A stretch of DNA of 64,000 nucleotides from Prescottella agglutinans (GTDB lineage Bacteria; Actinomycetota; Actinomycetes; Mycobacteriales; Mycobacteriaceae), in NCBI RefSeq assembly GCF_004011865.1, contig NZ_RKLP01000014.1, forward strand, positions 57,226-121,225, given 5' to 3'. Of the stretch, positions 44,818 to 54,151 are shown piece by piece. Positions within the stretch are counted from its first letter, which is position 1. Each line of letters opens with the position of its first letter. The notes beneath the pieces are model-generated. The model searched no databases, was not told the DNA's origin, and saw only the letters and a list, made by a program, of their open reading frames with translations. Both the position numbers and the translations under genes were made by a program.

Positions 44818-45773
44818 GTGGCTGCGGCTTCCGACGCAGCGAGCGACGAATCCGGCTCGGCTTGTTCCACCATCCAGTCCGAGAACTCGTCGAGTAGCTC
44901 GGTGCGGGAGCTCCGCGAGTTGGTGACGAGGATGAAGTCCTTGCCCACCTGCTGTCCGGGGGGCCCGACTGAAACGAGTGTCCCGGTTCGAATTTCGTCG
45001 GCGACGTACAGATAGGGGACGAGCGCCACACCGAGACCGGCCAGCGCCGCCTCGATCAGCATCGAGAACTGCTCGAAGCGGCTCCCCGCCGTCGCGTCCT
45101 GAAGATCGATCCCGAACTCGCGCGAGTAGTCGCGCCAGCTCTCGGGTGTCGCGGTCTTGTGCAGCAACGGCAGTCGCTGCAACACCGCGGAATCTGCGCT
45201 GTCGCCCCGCAGCACGGCAGGGCGGCACACCGGGACCAGGGAGCTTCGGAACAAGTGTCGCGATTCGGCTCCTGCCCACGCGGGATGGGCGAATGTGATC
45301 GCGGCATCGAAAACGCTGCCGTTCAGCACAAACGGATCGTTTCGTGTGCTGAGATTCACGACCACGTCCGGATGTTCCTGCAAGAACAACGGAAGTCGCG
45401 GTATCAGCCATCTGACGGCGAAGGTCCCGATCGACGCGAGCTCGAGCACGCGCTGCTGCGGGGGTGTCGTCATCACCTGAAACGTCGACTGCTCCAACGA
45501 CACGAGCAACCGCCCCAGCTCTTGGGCGTAGCGCTCCCCGTGCGCCGTCAGCTCGACGCGGTTACCGCCTCGAAGGAACAGCGACACCCCCAGGAACGCC
45601 TCCAGCCGCGCAACCTGGCGGCTGATCGCCCCGTCGGTGACGACCAACTCCTGGGCGGCCAGCGAAAAGCTGCCGTGGCGTGCCGCAGCCTCGAAGGCCA
45701 ACAACGTCGAGGTGCTGGGGATCTGTCTAGCCGGCACAGGCACCCTCCTCGAGGCTCGACCTATCGTAAACAA
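44793..45773 (-). CDS. LysR family regulator
   Basis: The 326-residue protein has an N-terminal winged helix (about 20-80) with LLAFEAAARHGSFSLAAQEL and AISRQVARLEAFLGVSLF. A GcvA-like periplasmic-binding-fold effector domain follows. The start may be one of several codons before VPARQIPST. It is transcribed towards the MBL gene with overlapping 3' ends. It is the only regulator next to the three-gene cassette and probably acts on the dyads at 42968-43061, with a cassette intermediate as coinducer. Confidence 0.88.
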   Translation of the reverse strand: MFTIGRASRRVPVPARQIPSTSTLLAFEAAARHGSFSLAAQELVVTDGAISRQVARLEAFLGVSLFLRGGNRVELTAHGERYAQELGRLLVSLEQSTFQVMTTPPQQRVLELASIGTFAVRWLIPRLPLFLQEHPDVVVNLSTRNDPFVLNGSVFDAAITFAHPAWAGAESRHLFRSSLVPVCRPAVLRGDSADSAVLQRLPLLHKTATPESWRDYSREFGIDLQDATAGSRFEQFSMLIEAALAGLGVALVPYLYVADEIRTGTLVSVGPPGQQVGKDFILVTNSRSSRTELLDEFSDWMVEQAEPDSSLAASEAAATQPSFVIE

Positions 45774-45828
45774 GGGTTTCTCAACCGCCCGGTGACAAAG
45801 GATGTTTCAGAGGCGCTGGGTCATCTCG

Positions 45829-45847
45829 CCTTGATTCATGATCAAGG
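45829..45847 (-). terminator. Small hairpin after the TetR gene
   Basis: CCTTGAT-TCATG-ATCAAGG is an exact 7-bp stem with a 5-base loop, located 28 bases beyond the TetR stop and upstream of the LysR gene on the same strand. It may end the MFS-TetR transcript. An operator for LysR cannot be excluded. Confidence 0.5.
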
Positions 45848-45874
45848 TGGACGACCGACGGAGCGCAGTCGCCG

Positions 45875-46432
45875 CTACCGCGCCGCGATCCCGTCGATGA
45901 TCGACTGGACCACGGCGCCGTAGCGCCGGACCAGGTCGTCGGTGTCGATCGTCTCCGGCGGCAGGAGTCCGACGGTCCGGATGCCGCTGGCGAGACCGAG
46001 AAGGACGGCGACGACCATCTGCGTGGGCAGCTTGTCGGCGGTCGTGTCGCCGATCTTCCCGGAGATGCCGCGGATGTACCGTTCCCGCGCGTCGGCCTGC
46101 GCCGCGTCCCGGTCGGGTGCCTCGTGGATCAGCAGCGGCATCATCACCCATGGTTCGGACTCGTCGGCGTCACGCCGCTCGACGATGTTGCGCACCAGGC
46201 GGTAGCCCGGCGCCTCGTCCTCGCAGACGTGCGGGTCGTCGGCCGCCGACGGCAGGGTCGGTGCCGCCGCCTTGTACAACTCGGCCTTGCTCCCCATCAT
46301 CTTCATCACCATGGCCGGTGAGTAGCCGGCCAGTTCGGCGACGTCCTTGATCGTCGTCGCCGTGTAGCCGCGCTCGGCGAACAGCCGCCGAGCGGCGTCG
46401 ATGATGTTGTCCCGCGTGGACTTTCCACTCAC
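45875..46432 (-). CDS. TetR family regulator of the efflux operon
   Basis: The GTG at 46432 gives 185 residues; the open frame continues far upstream antisense to the MFS gene's coding frame and is not used. The N-terminal helix-turn-helix is clear: AARRLFAERGYTATTIKDVAELAGYSPAMVMKMMGSK. The ligand-binding part has no assignable substrate. It lies 14 bases downstream of the MFS transporter in the same operon, so it probably represses both through the paired operators at 47995-48034. Confidence 0.9.
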   Translation of the reverse strand: MSGKSTRDNIIDAARRLFAERGYTATTIKDVAELAGYSPAMVMKMMGSKAELYKAAAPTLPSAADDPHVCEDEAPGYRLVRNIVERRDADESEPWVMMPLLIHEAPDRDAAQADARERYIRGISGKIGDTTADKLPTQMVVAVLLGLASGIRTVGLLPPETIDTDDLVRRYGAVVQSIIDGIAAR

Positions 46433-46446
46433 TACGCCCACCCTAG

Positions 46447-47931
46447 TCACGACGCGGTTTCGACCCGGGCCTCGGCCGCCGCCTCGACCACCGTCGAGAC
46501 CGGCACGGTCCGCGGCATCCGCGGGATGAACCACGCGACCGCGGCCGCGAGCAGGGCCATCCCGCAGGCGACGGCGAACACGGTCCGGAACGCGTCGAGC
46601 GTCGGCAGGTGCACGCCCGCGACGTCCATCGTCATCGCGGTCAGCAGGGCGGTCACCACGGCGCTGGACGTCGAGGTACCGATCGACCGCAGCAGCGAGT
46701 TGAGGCCGTTCGAGGCGGCGGTCTCGGTGATCGGCACCGACTGCATGATCAGGATCGGCATCGCCGAGTAGGTGATCGCGGTTCCGATGTTGACCACCAT
46801 CGCGCCCAGGATGATGAGCGCAACCGACCCGTTGAAGGTGAACCGGATGACGTAGGCCGCCGCGAGGACGAGCGCGCCGGTGATGAGCGTGGTGCGCGCA
46901 CCGAATCGGGTGGTGATCTTCGCGGACAGCGGCGAGAAGACCACCATCGACATGCCCGCCGGCACCATGCACAGACCCGCGGTGAGCACGCTGAGTCCGA
47001 AGCCGTAGCCGGTGGCCTCGGGCATCTGCAACTGCTGCGTGGTCGCGAGCATGTTCGCGAACATCGCGAACCCGACGATCATGGAGGCGATGTTCGTGAG
47101 CAGAACCGGGCGCCGCGCCGACGTGCGCAGGTTCACCATCGGGTCGGTGACCCGCAACTGGTACGGAACCCAGATCGCGAGCACGATCACCGCGAGCGCG
47201 AAGCAGCCCAGGGTGCGACCGCTGCTCCAGCCCCACGCACCGCCCTTGGAGATTCCGAGGAGCAGGCCCGTGAGCGCCACCGACAGGATGACCGCGCCGA
47301 GGATGTCGAACCGCCCCGGCGAGCGGACCTTCGACTCCGGCACCACGAACGCGACCGCGGCGAGCATCACGGCACCCGCCGCCGCGGAGATCCAGAAGAT
47401 CGCATGCCAGCCCAGGTGCGGATAGATCACGCCGGCCAGCGGCAGCCCCAGGGCGCTGCCCATGCCGAGCGTCGCGCTCATCAGCGCGGTGGCCGCCGGC
47501 ACCTTCTCCCGCGGCAGTTCGTCCCGCAGGATGCCGATCCCGACCGCGATCAGCGACGACGCGAACCCTTGCATGCCGCGGCCGATGAGCACCGTCACGA
47601 ACGTGCCACCGATCGCGGCGAGCAGCGAACCGCTGACCATCACCGACATCGCCACGAGCATCATCCGCTTCTTGCCGACCATGTCGGCCAGGCGCGAGAC
47701 GATCGGGGTGGCCACCGCCGCGGTGAGCAGCGTGATCGTGACCAGCCAGAACGCGTTGTCGGCACTGACACCGAGGATGTGACGCAGATCCGGGAGCAGC
47801 GGGACCACGAGCGTCTGCTGCAGCGAGACGAGCGTGCCGCACAGGCACAGCACCGCGGTCATCAGGGCGCTGGAGCGACGCGGCCGCGCCTGCTCCAGCG
47901 GAAGCGCGGTGGTGGTGGGTCGTGCTGCCAA
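46447..47931 (-). CDS. DHA2-type MFS drug transporter
   Basis: The TTG at 47931, with GGAG 8 bases upstream, gives 494 residues; further upstream the frame enters the operator region. The protein has about 14 hydrophobic helices, the conserved loop RLADMVGKKRMM (motif A) and the antiporter-type motif C near LGMGSALGLPLAGVI. These place it with EmrB/QacA proton-driven multidrug exporters. With the co-transcribed TetR gene it forms a self-contained inducible efflux unit. The substrate is unknown. Confidence 0.89.
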   Translation of the reverse strand: MAARPTTTALPLEQARPRRSSALMTAVLCLCGTLVSLQQTLVVPLLPDLRHILGVSADNAFWLVTITLLTAAVATPIVSRLADMVGKKRMMLVAMSVMVSGSLLAAIGGTFVTVLIGRGMQGFASSLIAVGIGILRDELPREKVPAATALMSATLGMGSALGLPLAGVIYPHLGWHAIFWISAAAGAVMLAAVAFVVPESKVRSPGRFDILGAVILSVALTGLLLGISKGGAWGWSSGRTLGCFALAVIVLAIWVPYQLRVTDPMVNLRTSARRPVLLTNIASMIVGFAMFANMLATTQQLQMPEATGYGFGLSVLTAGLCMVPAGMSMVVFSPLSAKITTRFGARTTLITGALVLAAAYVIRFTFNGSVALIILGAMVVNIGTAITYSAMPILIMQSVPITETAASNGLNSLLRSIGTSTSSAVVTALLTAMTMDVAGVHLPTLDAFRTVFAVACGMALLAAAVAWFIPRMPRTVPVSTVVEAAAEARVETAS

Positions 47932-47994
47932 TGGATCATCTCCGAACGTGCGGCCGCCGCCGGGGCCACTGGGTGGCGGCCTCGGGAACGACCA

Positions 47995-48034
47995 TGGTGA
48001 ATGAGCGTTCACCACGCAGTGAACACCCATTCAC
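47995..48034. promoter_or_regulatory. Tandem TetR operators of the MFS-TetR operon
   Basis: TGGTGAA-TGAGCG-TTCACCA (47995-48014) and GTGAA-CACCCA-TTCAC (48019-48034) are inverted repeats with identical half-sites GTGAA/TTCAC and spacing. Their centres are 22 bases, two helical turns, apart, which favours cooperative binding of two dimers on one face. They lie 64-103 bases upstream of the transporter start. Confidence 0.8.
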
Positions 48035-48084
48035 CATGCGCGGGCAAATCGACGTCCCACTGCGAGGGAGATGCGCTCGGGTCG

Positions 48085-50070
48085 TCAGCGGCGCGCGAAC
48101 TCACCGGCGTCGGCCCACCGGCGCCGCTCCTCGGCGAACGCGACCGCCTGCTTCGCCCGGAACGCCTCAATCGAGGTCGCGTTGTCGTCGAGGAACCGCT
48201 CGTGCTCGGCCAACGAGAAGCTACCGTCGGCGATCTCGATTCCGCCGGAACCGCGTCCCGCCGCCAGATCGGACCGCAGGTCGAGCAGTTCGTCGGGCTC
48301 TACCGGGTACCACGAGATCCGGTCGAAGAAGCGCAACAGCCACGGGGTGCCTCCCTCGAACGGCCCCGACGACTGCGGGTGCCGGTGGTTCCACACCTGC
48401 GTGGTGCGGCCGACGAACTGGTAGCCGCCCGGACCCTCCATGCCGTAGATGCACAGGTAGGCGCCGCCGATACCCACCGCGTTCTCCGGCGTCCAGGTGC
48501 GGGCCGGGTTGTACTTGGTGGTGATCAGGCGGTGCCGCGGATCGAGCGGGGTCGCGACCGGAGCACCCAGGTACACGTCGCCCAACCCGAGCACCAGGTA
48601 GTCGGCTCCGAACACGGTGTCGAACACGTCGTTCACCGAGTCGAGGCCGTTCATGCGGCGGATGAACTCGATGTTCCACGGGCACCACGGCGCATCGGCG
48701 CGGACGCCGTGCATGTACCGCGCGATGGCCTCGCGGGTCGCCGGGTCGTCCCACGACAGCGGCATCCGCACCGCCCGACTCGGGACCACCAACTCGTTGG
48801 CCGCCGGGATCTGCTCCTCGGCCTCCGCCAGCAGGCCGAGCAGCGTCGGGACCGGCAGCACGTCGGGGTCGACGCGTACCTGCAGCGATCGGATCCCCGG
48901 GGTCAGGTCGAGCAGGCCCGCGGGCCGCTCCGACTCGAGCCGCTGGTGCAGCGCGTGCACGCGCGCCCGGAGCGCCAGGTCGAGCGTCATGTCGCCGTAT
49001 TCGACGAGCACGTTGTCGTCGCCCGAGCGGCGATACGTGACGGCAGTGTCCCCGTCGCGGCGGGCGAGCACGCCGTCGTCGCGGTCGCCGCCGGCCGAGA
49101 GCACCGCGGGCAGGCCCGCACGGCGCCCGAGTCCGAGGTCCCGCCGCGACGCCGCCCGGTCGGACCGGACCGGCACGAATCGCACCGTGTTGCCGGGCGC
49201 GAGCTGACCGAGCTTCCACCGGTCGGCGGCGACCACCGTGACGGGGCAGACGAATCCGCCGAGGCTGGGCCCATCGGGGCCGAGCAGGATCGGGGTGTCG
49301 CCGGTGAAGTCCAGCGCACCGATCGAGTACGCGTTGTCGTGGATGTTCGACGGGTGCAGGCCCGCCTCGCCGCCGTCGGGACGCGCCCAGTCGGGCTGCG
49401 GGCCGATCAGCCGTACCCCGGTGCGGTCGGAGTTGAAGTGCACCTCGTAGTCGGTGCGGTACAGCCTGTCGATGTCGGCGCGGGTGAAGAACTCCGGGGC
49501 CCCGTGCGGCCCCTCGGTCACCGCGATCTCCCAGCGCCGCGACAGCGCGGGCACCGACTCGGCCGGGACCGCCGCCCGCGGGGACGCCGGCGCACCGCCG
49601 AGCGCCAGCACGTCGCCCTCGCGGAGCGTCCGGCCGTCGAGCCCGCCGAACCGGCCCAGCGTGAACGTCGAAGCGCTGCCGAGGAACTCGGGGACGTCGA
49701 GGCCGCCGGCGATCAGCACGTAGATGCGGAGCCCGGGACCGGCGACGGCGCCGACGTCGAGCACTCCCCCGGCCGGCACCAGCACCGGCCGCCACTGCGG
49801 GACGACGGTGCCGTCGACGGTCACGGTGGTCGGCGCGCCCGTCACGCACACGTGGGTGGGATCGTCGAAGCGGAGCGCGGGCCCGGCCATGACCGCCTCG
49901 AATCCCGCTGCGCCCTCCGGGTTCCCGACGGCGACGTTGCCGAGACGGAACGACAGATCGTCCATCGGCCCCGACGGCGGCACCCCGATCTGCCAGTAGC
50001 CGGTCCGGCCCGGGTAGTCCTGGACGGTGGTGCCCATACCGGGACGCAGCACCGTGCACTTCGCGGTCAC
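48085..50070 (-). CDS. Urea/guanidine carboxylase-type carboxyltransferase (lacks biotin domains)
   Basis: The GTG at 50070 overlaps the upstream stop as GTGA and gives 661 residues. Residues about 1-310 are the KipA/CT-A-B half ([20 protein letters not shown]) and about 330-600 the KipI/CT-C-D half ([20 protein letters not shown]). This is the order of the carboxyltransferase part of urea carboxylase. The biotin carboxylase part (about 450 residues) is absent before it. The chain ends ([10 protein letters not shown]) where the biotin carrier would begin. It is neither broken by a frameshift nor followed by a carrier gene. Alternatively it could act as PxpB-PxpC-like 5-oxoprolinase, but the DUF1989 partners argue for the urea/guanidine type. 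Confidence 0.85.
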   Translation of the reverse strand: MTAKCTVLRPGMGTTVQDYPGRTGYWQIGVPPSGPMDDLSFRLGNVAVGNPEGAAGFEAVMAGPALRFDDPTHVCVTGAPTTVTVDGTVVPQWRPVLVPAGGVLDVGAVAGPGLRIYVLIAGGLDVPEFLGSASTFTLGRFGGLDGRTLREGDVLALGGAPASPRAAVPAESVPALSRRWEIAVTEGPHGAPEFFTRADIDRLYRTDYEVHFNSDRTGVRLIGPQPDWARPDGGEAGLHPSNIHDNAYSIGALDFTGDTPILLGPDGPSLGGFVCPVTVVAADRWKLGQLAPGNTVRFVPVRSDRAASRRDLGLGRRAGLPAVLSAGGDRDDGVLARRDGDTAVTYRRSGDDNVLVEYGDMTLDLALRARVHALHQRLESERPAGLLDLTPGIRSLQVRVDPDVLPVPTLLGLLAEAEEQIPAANELVVPSRAVRMPLSWDDPATREAIARYMHGVRADAPWCPWNIEFIRRMNGLDSVNDVFDTVFGADYLVLGLGDVYLGAPVATPLDPRHRLITTKYNPARTWTPENAVGIGGAYLCIYGMEGPGGYQFVGRTTQVWNHRHPQSSGPFEGGTPWLLRFFDRISWYPVEPDELLDLRSDLAAGRGSGGIEIADGSFSLAEHERFLDDNATSIEAFRAKQAVAFAEERRRWADAGEFARR

Positions 50071-50729
50071 GGCCGCACCTCCTGCGGTCGGGTGACGATC
50101 ATGCGGACGGCGGTGGGGTCGAAGCCGTTGCACGGGTTGTTGATCTGCGGGCAGTTCGACACCAGCACCAGCGCGTCGACGTCGGCGCGCAGTGCCAGTC
50201 GCTTGCCCGGGGCGGACAGACCGTCGACGATGCCGAGCGCGCCGTCCGGGTCGACGGGGACGTTCATGAAGAAGTTGATGTTGGACACCAGGTCGCGCTT
50301 GCCGAGGCCCCAGCGGGCGCCCTCGATCAGGAAGTTCTCGACGCAGGCGTGCTGGTGCTTGGTGTGGTGCCCGTAGCGCAGCGTGTTCGACTCCTGCGAG
50401 CACGCACCGCCGACCGTGTCGTGGTTGCCGACCTCGTCGGCCACGATCGTCATGAGCGGGCTTGCGTCGTCGGCGCGCAGCACGCTGCCGGTGGTGAGGA
50501 ACAGGTTGCGCTGCCCGACGACGGTGGCGGCGGCCGAGTAGCGCCGGGAGTGATCCCCGGCCGCGTAGATCAGCGTGTCGACGGCCTGGTTGCCGTGCAG
50601 GTCGACGATGGTCAGGACGTCGCCGGCGGCGACGACGGCGGACCAGGGGCCGCGCGGGGCGACGGTCTCGTCGAGGACGATCGCGCCCGGGACGAGGGCC
50701 AGGTCGGCGGCGGGGAGCAGGGTGGTCAT
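50067..50729 (-). CDS. DUF1989 protein, urea carboxylase-associated protein 1 type
   Basis: The 220-residue DUF1989 protein carries the conserved HDTVGGACS (C110), [11 protein letters not shown] and [11 protein letters not shown] (C193, C200) blocks expected for a metal or thiol active site. Such pairs, encoded with urea carboxylase, were shown to form a carboxyguanidine deiminase in Pseudomonas, so the carboxylase acts on guanidine. It overlaps its DUF1989 partner and the carboxyltransferase by 4 bases each, giving full translational coupling. Confidence 0.86.
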   Translation of the reverse strand: MTTLLPAADLALVPGAIVLDETVAPRGPWSAVVAAGDVLTIVDLHGNQAVDTLIYAAGDHSRRYSAAATVVGQRNLFLTTGSVLRADDASPLMTIVADEVGNHDTVGGACSQESNTLRYGHHTKHQHACVENFLIEGARWGLGKRDLVSNINFFMNVPVDPDGALGIVDGLSAPGKRLALRADVDALVLVSNCPQINNPCNGFDPTAVRMIVTRPQEVRP

Positions 50730-51607
50730 CGTGCGTCCTTTCCGGCGTGCGGTGCGGCGCCGTGCAGTGCGGCCCAGGCGTCCTCGGTGTTGAGGACGGC
50801 ACGCCGGTACTCGGGGTCGTCGTTCGGGAGGGTGTCGAGTTCGTCGGGCGCGGACCAGGCGAGGAGCTCGAGCGGCGTGGTCGCGAAGTCCGGCGCGGGA
50901 TCGAGGGGGTGCGCGGTGTTGGCGACCAGCACGATCACGGGCAGGTGCACCAGCAGATCGACGTGAACCCCGGGGCCAGCCGTTCCGGTGCCGGCGAGGG
51001 CGCCGTCCGGCGCCACCCGCACTCCGTGGAAGAACGACAGCGACGGCGGCAGGTCCCGCGGCCCCAGATCGTGCTTGGCCGCGGCGACCGTGAACAGTTC
51101 ACGCCCGGCCGGCGACGCCGAGTGCAGTGCCCCGGCGCCGTACTTGGCCAGGTTCGCGGCCGCGCTCGTGGTTCCGCACAGCGCGTCGTGGTGACGGGAG
51201 GTGTCGGCGACGACGGTGGCGAGCACGCGGCCCGCGTCGGAGAGCAGCGGGTGCCCGGACCCGAGGTAGGCCTGCCACGGGACCTTGACCGTGTCGGCCG
51301 CGTTGATTCGCTCCCAGGGGGCGTCGGCGCGGAAGAGCAGCAGGTGGGCGCACGCGTTGCCGTCCAGGTCGCGGAGCCGCAGGCGGGTGCCGCGGGCGAG
51401 CACCTTCGAGGTGTAGCGCCCGCCGGGGACCGTCTCCGCCCACACGAGACGCTCTGCGGCGACCCCCTCGGGCGGGGCCGGCCAGGCCGTGGCGGGCACG
51501 ACCGGCATCGCGTCCGTGCTCGCCCCGGCCTGGGCACGGGCGTGCGCGCGGGCGGTGGCGGTGGTGGACGTGTCGTTCGGGATCTCGACGAGGTCGGGGG
51601 TGGTCAC
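50726..51607 (-). CDS. DUF1989 protein, urea carboxylase-associated protein 2 type
   Basis: The GTG at 51607, one base past the permease stop, gives 293 residues. The first 35 are variable. The DUF1989 core keeps [19 protein letters not shown] but has [10 protein letters not shown] in place of the Cys-rich [11 protein letters not shown] of its partner. It therefore probably complements the other chain in a heterodimer. The role with a carboxylase is inferred from the known guanidine-degradation pairs; activity without biotin domains in the operon is an open question. Confidence 0.83.
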   Translation of the reverse strand: MTTPDLVEIPNDTSTTATARAHARAQAGASTDAMPVVPATAWPAPPEGVAAERLVWAETVPGGRYTSKVLARGTRLRLRDLDGNACAHLLLFRADAPWERINAADTVKVPWQAYLGSGHPLLSDAGRVLATVVADTSRHHDALCGTTSAAANLAKYGAGALHSASPAGRELFTVAAAKHDLGPRDLPPSLSFFHGVRVAPDGALAGTGTAGPGVHVDLLVHLPVIVLVANTAHPLDPAPDFATTPLELLAWSAPDELDTLPNDDPEYRRAVLNTEDAWAALHGAAPHAGKDAR

Positions 51608-51608
51608 T

Positions 51609-53132
51609 TCAGGCTCCAATCGTGGCGTGGTTCGGCAGGCGCTCGGCGCGGGACGAGTAGCAGGCGGCGCCGGCCAGCACCACGGCGAGCACGGCCAGCG
51701 GGGCGGCCCACTGCAGGATCGGGTATTCCCCTGTGGGGTTGAAGATCTCGGCGCGCGGCCAGGACAGGTTGACGACCATGACGGCTCCGTAGGCGACGGC
51801 CGCGACGTTGACGGGAATCGCGAACACGCCCAGGGAGAAGAGCTTTCGGCCGTCGGCATCCACCTCCGGCCCACCCGGCGGACGACCGGACAGGCGGCGC
51901 ACCAGCAGCGGCACGGTCACCATCAGGTAGGCGAGGTAGATCAGCACGATGCACACGCTCGAGAGCGTCGTGAAGATGGCCGCGTTGCCCACGTTGACCG
52001 CGAGGACGGCGATGCACAGCAGCCCGATCAGCACGCTCGGCGCGATGGGCGTGCCGGTGCGGCGATTCACCTTCGACAGCACCTCGCTCGCGGGCAGGCG
52101 ACCGTCGCGGGCCATCGAGAACACGAGTCGGGACGCGGCGGTCTGGATCGCGAGCGTGCAGACGAACACCGCGATCGCGACGTCGACCAGGAGCACGGTC
52201 CCCCACGGCGAACTGAGGATCGAGGTCAGCACGTACGGCAGGCCCTCGGCGGCCAGGCGCCCGTCTGTGAGGCTCGGGGCGGCCATCAGGGCGCCGACGA
52301 TCATGAGGCCACCGCCCAGCGCCGAGACCGACAGCGCGAGACGGATCGTGCGCGGCGCGACCCGGCGCGGGTTGTGCGTCTCCTCGGCCAGTTCACCCGC
52401 CGAGCCGAACCCCACCATGACGTAAGCGGCCATCAGGCCCGACACGATCCAGGCCCAGATGTACCCGGGCTGCGAGCCGGCGACGCCGGTGTCGAAGACG
52501 ACCTCGGGACCCCGCCGCGCGTGGGTGAGGAACATGCCGATCACCGCGACGACGCCGACGATCTCGCAGGTCACGCCGATGCTGTTGATGCGCGACATCC
52601 AGTTCACGCCGATGCAATTGATGGTGGTGGTCGCGACCAGCAGTACCGACCCGAGCAGGACCGCGTTGGCCGCGCCGCTGGGCGAGGTGAGTGCGGAATC
52701 GTCGCCGATCACCTGGCACCCGCTCCAGATCGACGGCAGCACCACCTGGAGTGCGATCGCCGCGGCGGCCGCGGTCACGACCTGCGCGATGATCATGAAC
52801 CAGCCCGCGAACCAGCCGACGATCTCCCCGCCCAGGCGCCGCGACCACTGGTAGATCGCGCCGGAGATCGGATAGCGGGCCGCCAGTTCCGCGAAGCACA
52901 GCGCGACCATGAACTGCCCGAGGAAGACCACGGGCCACGTCCAGAAGAAGGCCGGGCCCGCGAAACCGAAACCCAGACCGAACAATTGGAAGATCGTGGT
53001 GAGGATCGAGACGAACGAGAAGCCGGCCGCGAACGACCCGAACTTCCCGAGGGAACGATGCAACTGCTGTTCGTAGCCGAACTCGGCCAGGTCACCCCGG
53101 TCGTTCGACGCCGTCGTCACGGTGGCCGTCAT
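51609..53132 (-). CDS. APC-family amino acid/amine permease
   Basis: The 507-residue protein has about 12 hydrophobic helices and the APC pattern. It has SFVSILTTIFQLFGLGFGFAG in helix 1, the helix 1-2 loop, and YPISGAIYQWSRRLGGEIVGWF. It is the first gene of the operon, with AGGAGG 7 bases before the ATG. Permeases at this position in urea/guanidine carboxylase operons import the substrate or a related amine; the specificity is not readable. A GC hairpin lies in its leader. Confidence 0.88.
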   Translation of the reverse strand: MTATVTTASNDRGDLAEFGYEQQLHRSLGKFGSFAAGFSFVSILTTIFQLFGLGFGFAGPAFFWTWPVVFLGQFMVALCFAELAARYPISGAIYQWSRRLGGEIVGWFAGWFMIIAQVVTAAAAAIALQVVLPSIWSGCQVIGDDSALTSPSGAANAVLLGSVLLVATTTINCIGVNWMSRINSIGVTCEIVGVVAVIGMFLTHARRGPEVVFDTGVAGSQPGYIWAWIVSGLMAAYVMVGFGSAGELAEETHNPRRVAPRTIRLALSVSALGGGLMIVGALMAAPSLTDGRLAAEGLPYVLTSILSSPWGTVLLVDVAIAVFVCTLAIQTAASRLVFSMARDGRLPASEVLSKVNRRTGTPIAPSVLIGLLCIAVLAVNVGNAAIFTTLSSVCIVLIYLAYLMVTVPLLVRRLSGRPPGGPEVDADGRKLFSLGVFAIPVNVAAVAYGAVMVVNLSWPRAEIFNPTGEYPILQWAAPLAVLAVVLAGAACYSSRAERLPNHATIGA

Positions 53133-53165
53133 GAAGCCTCCTGCGGGAGATGGAGATCGTCACCT

Positions 53166-53184
53166 CCCCGGGGAAATCCCGGGG
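53166..53184 (-). promoter_or_regulatory. Leader hairpin of the permease operon
   Basis: CCCCGGG-GAAAT-CCCGGGG is an exact 7-bp stem in the untranslated leader, 33 bases before the permease start and just before its ribosome site region. It may influence mRNA stability or translation. The leader shows no guanidine-I riboswitch motifs. Confidence 0.4.
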
Positions 53185-53292
53185 CACTGGTATCTGTCGC
53201 TCGATAGTTTTCCGAGCGGAACGACACGTCCGATGTCGCGCAGGTTGCGATCGTGGGTCCAGACCGGCCGTTCCTGTTGCCTGGGCATGTCC

Positions 53293-53314
53293 CCGGTTAC
53301 ACGCAGGTGACCGG
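53293..53314. promoter_or_regulatory. Candidate TetR operator between the permease and TetR genes
   Basis: CCGGTTAC-N6-GTGACCGG is a nearly exact inverted repeat (7 of 8 bases per arm) in the 242-base divergent spacer. It is closer to the TetR gene (start 53375). It could serve autoregulation and control of the permease operon. Confidence 0.5.
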
Positions 53315-53374
53315 CCGCTCACATCCCCTGGTGGAGCGAATGGCGCTGCGGCGCTTTCCTGTAAGGATGGAGTC

Positions 53375-54073
53375 ATGACGACGACGGGTTCCGGTCGACC
53401 ACGGCTGTCCACACGCAAGCGACCGGGCGCGACCCCACGCGACGAGATCCTCGACGCCGCGGCCGAGCTGTTCACGACCCGCGGATTCACCGGCACCTCC
53501 ACCCGGATGATCGCCGACGCCGTCGGGATCCGGCAGGCGTCGATGTACCACCACTTCGACACCAAGGACGACATCCTCGCGGCGCTGCTGCTCGGCACGG
53601 TCACGGCACCCGTCGACTGCGCCGAGCGGCTCGTCGAGGCATGCGACGACCCGGTGGTCCGGCTCTGCGCCCTCGTCCTGTTCGACGCCGGCCAACTCGC
53701 GGACTCCCGATGGAATCTCGGCGCCCTGTACCTGCTGCCCGAGGTCACCACCGAACGCTTCGCCGAGTTCCGGGCACTGCGCGACGACCTCATGGCCCGC
53801 TACTCCGCGTTCGCGCGGGACGCGCGGGAGGCGATCGGCGGACCCGACTGCGGGCCCGCGACGACCGAACTGCCGTTCCGGCTCGTCGAGTCCACGATCA
53901 GTGCCCGGTCGGACGCCACCGCGCACGGGACGACCTCCGTCCTCACCCCACACACCGTCGCCGCGGCCGCGCTGCGCACGCTCGGCTGGACCGGTCCCAC
54001 CGATCCGATCGCCACCCGGGCCGTGGACCTGCTCGACCGGATTGCCGAGAGTTGTCCACAGCCCGCCGAGTGA
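53375..54073 (+). CDS. TetR family regulator divergent to the permease operon
   Basis: The ATG at 53375, with AAGGATGG upstream, gives 232 residues. The helix-turn-helix region (about 23-68) reads ILDAAAELFTTRGFTGTSTRMIADAVGIRQASMYHHFDTKDDI. The ligand domain is all-helical with no assigned family. TetR genes often lie beside actinobacterial urea carboxylase-type operons, and the divergent arrangement supports control of the permease, DUF1989 and carboxyltransferase genes. Confidence 0.88.
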   Translation: MTTTGSGRPRLSTRKRPGATPRDEILDAAAELFTTRGFTGTSTRMIADAVGIRQASMYHHFDTKDDILAALLLGTVTAPVDCAERLVEACDDPVVRLCALVLFDAGQLADSRWNLGALYLLPEVTTERFAEFRALRDDLMARYSAFARDAREAIGGPDCGPATTELPFRLVESTISARSDATAHGTTSVLTPHTVAAAALRTLGWTGPTDPIATRAVDLLDRIAESCPQPAE

Positions 54074-54151
54074 CGGGCGCGCAGCCGGCCGCGGGTCGGT
54101 TACAGTGTCTTCCGAAATCGGTCACCCGAATTCGACGACTGGGGGGTCATC

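Noticed and set aside
53133-53290. Guanidine-I riboswitch before the permease operon
   Set aside because: I searched the leader by eye for the conserved CTAGGGTTCCG, ACTGGTCCGAGAG and ACACGG blocks and did not find them.
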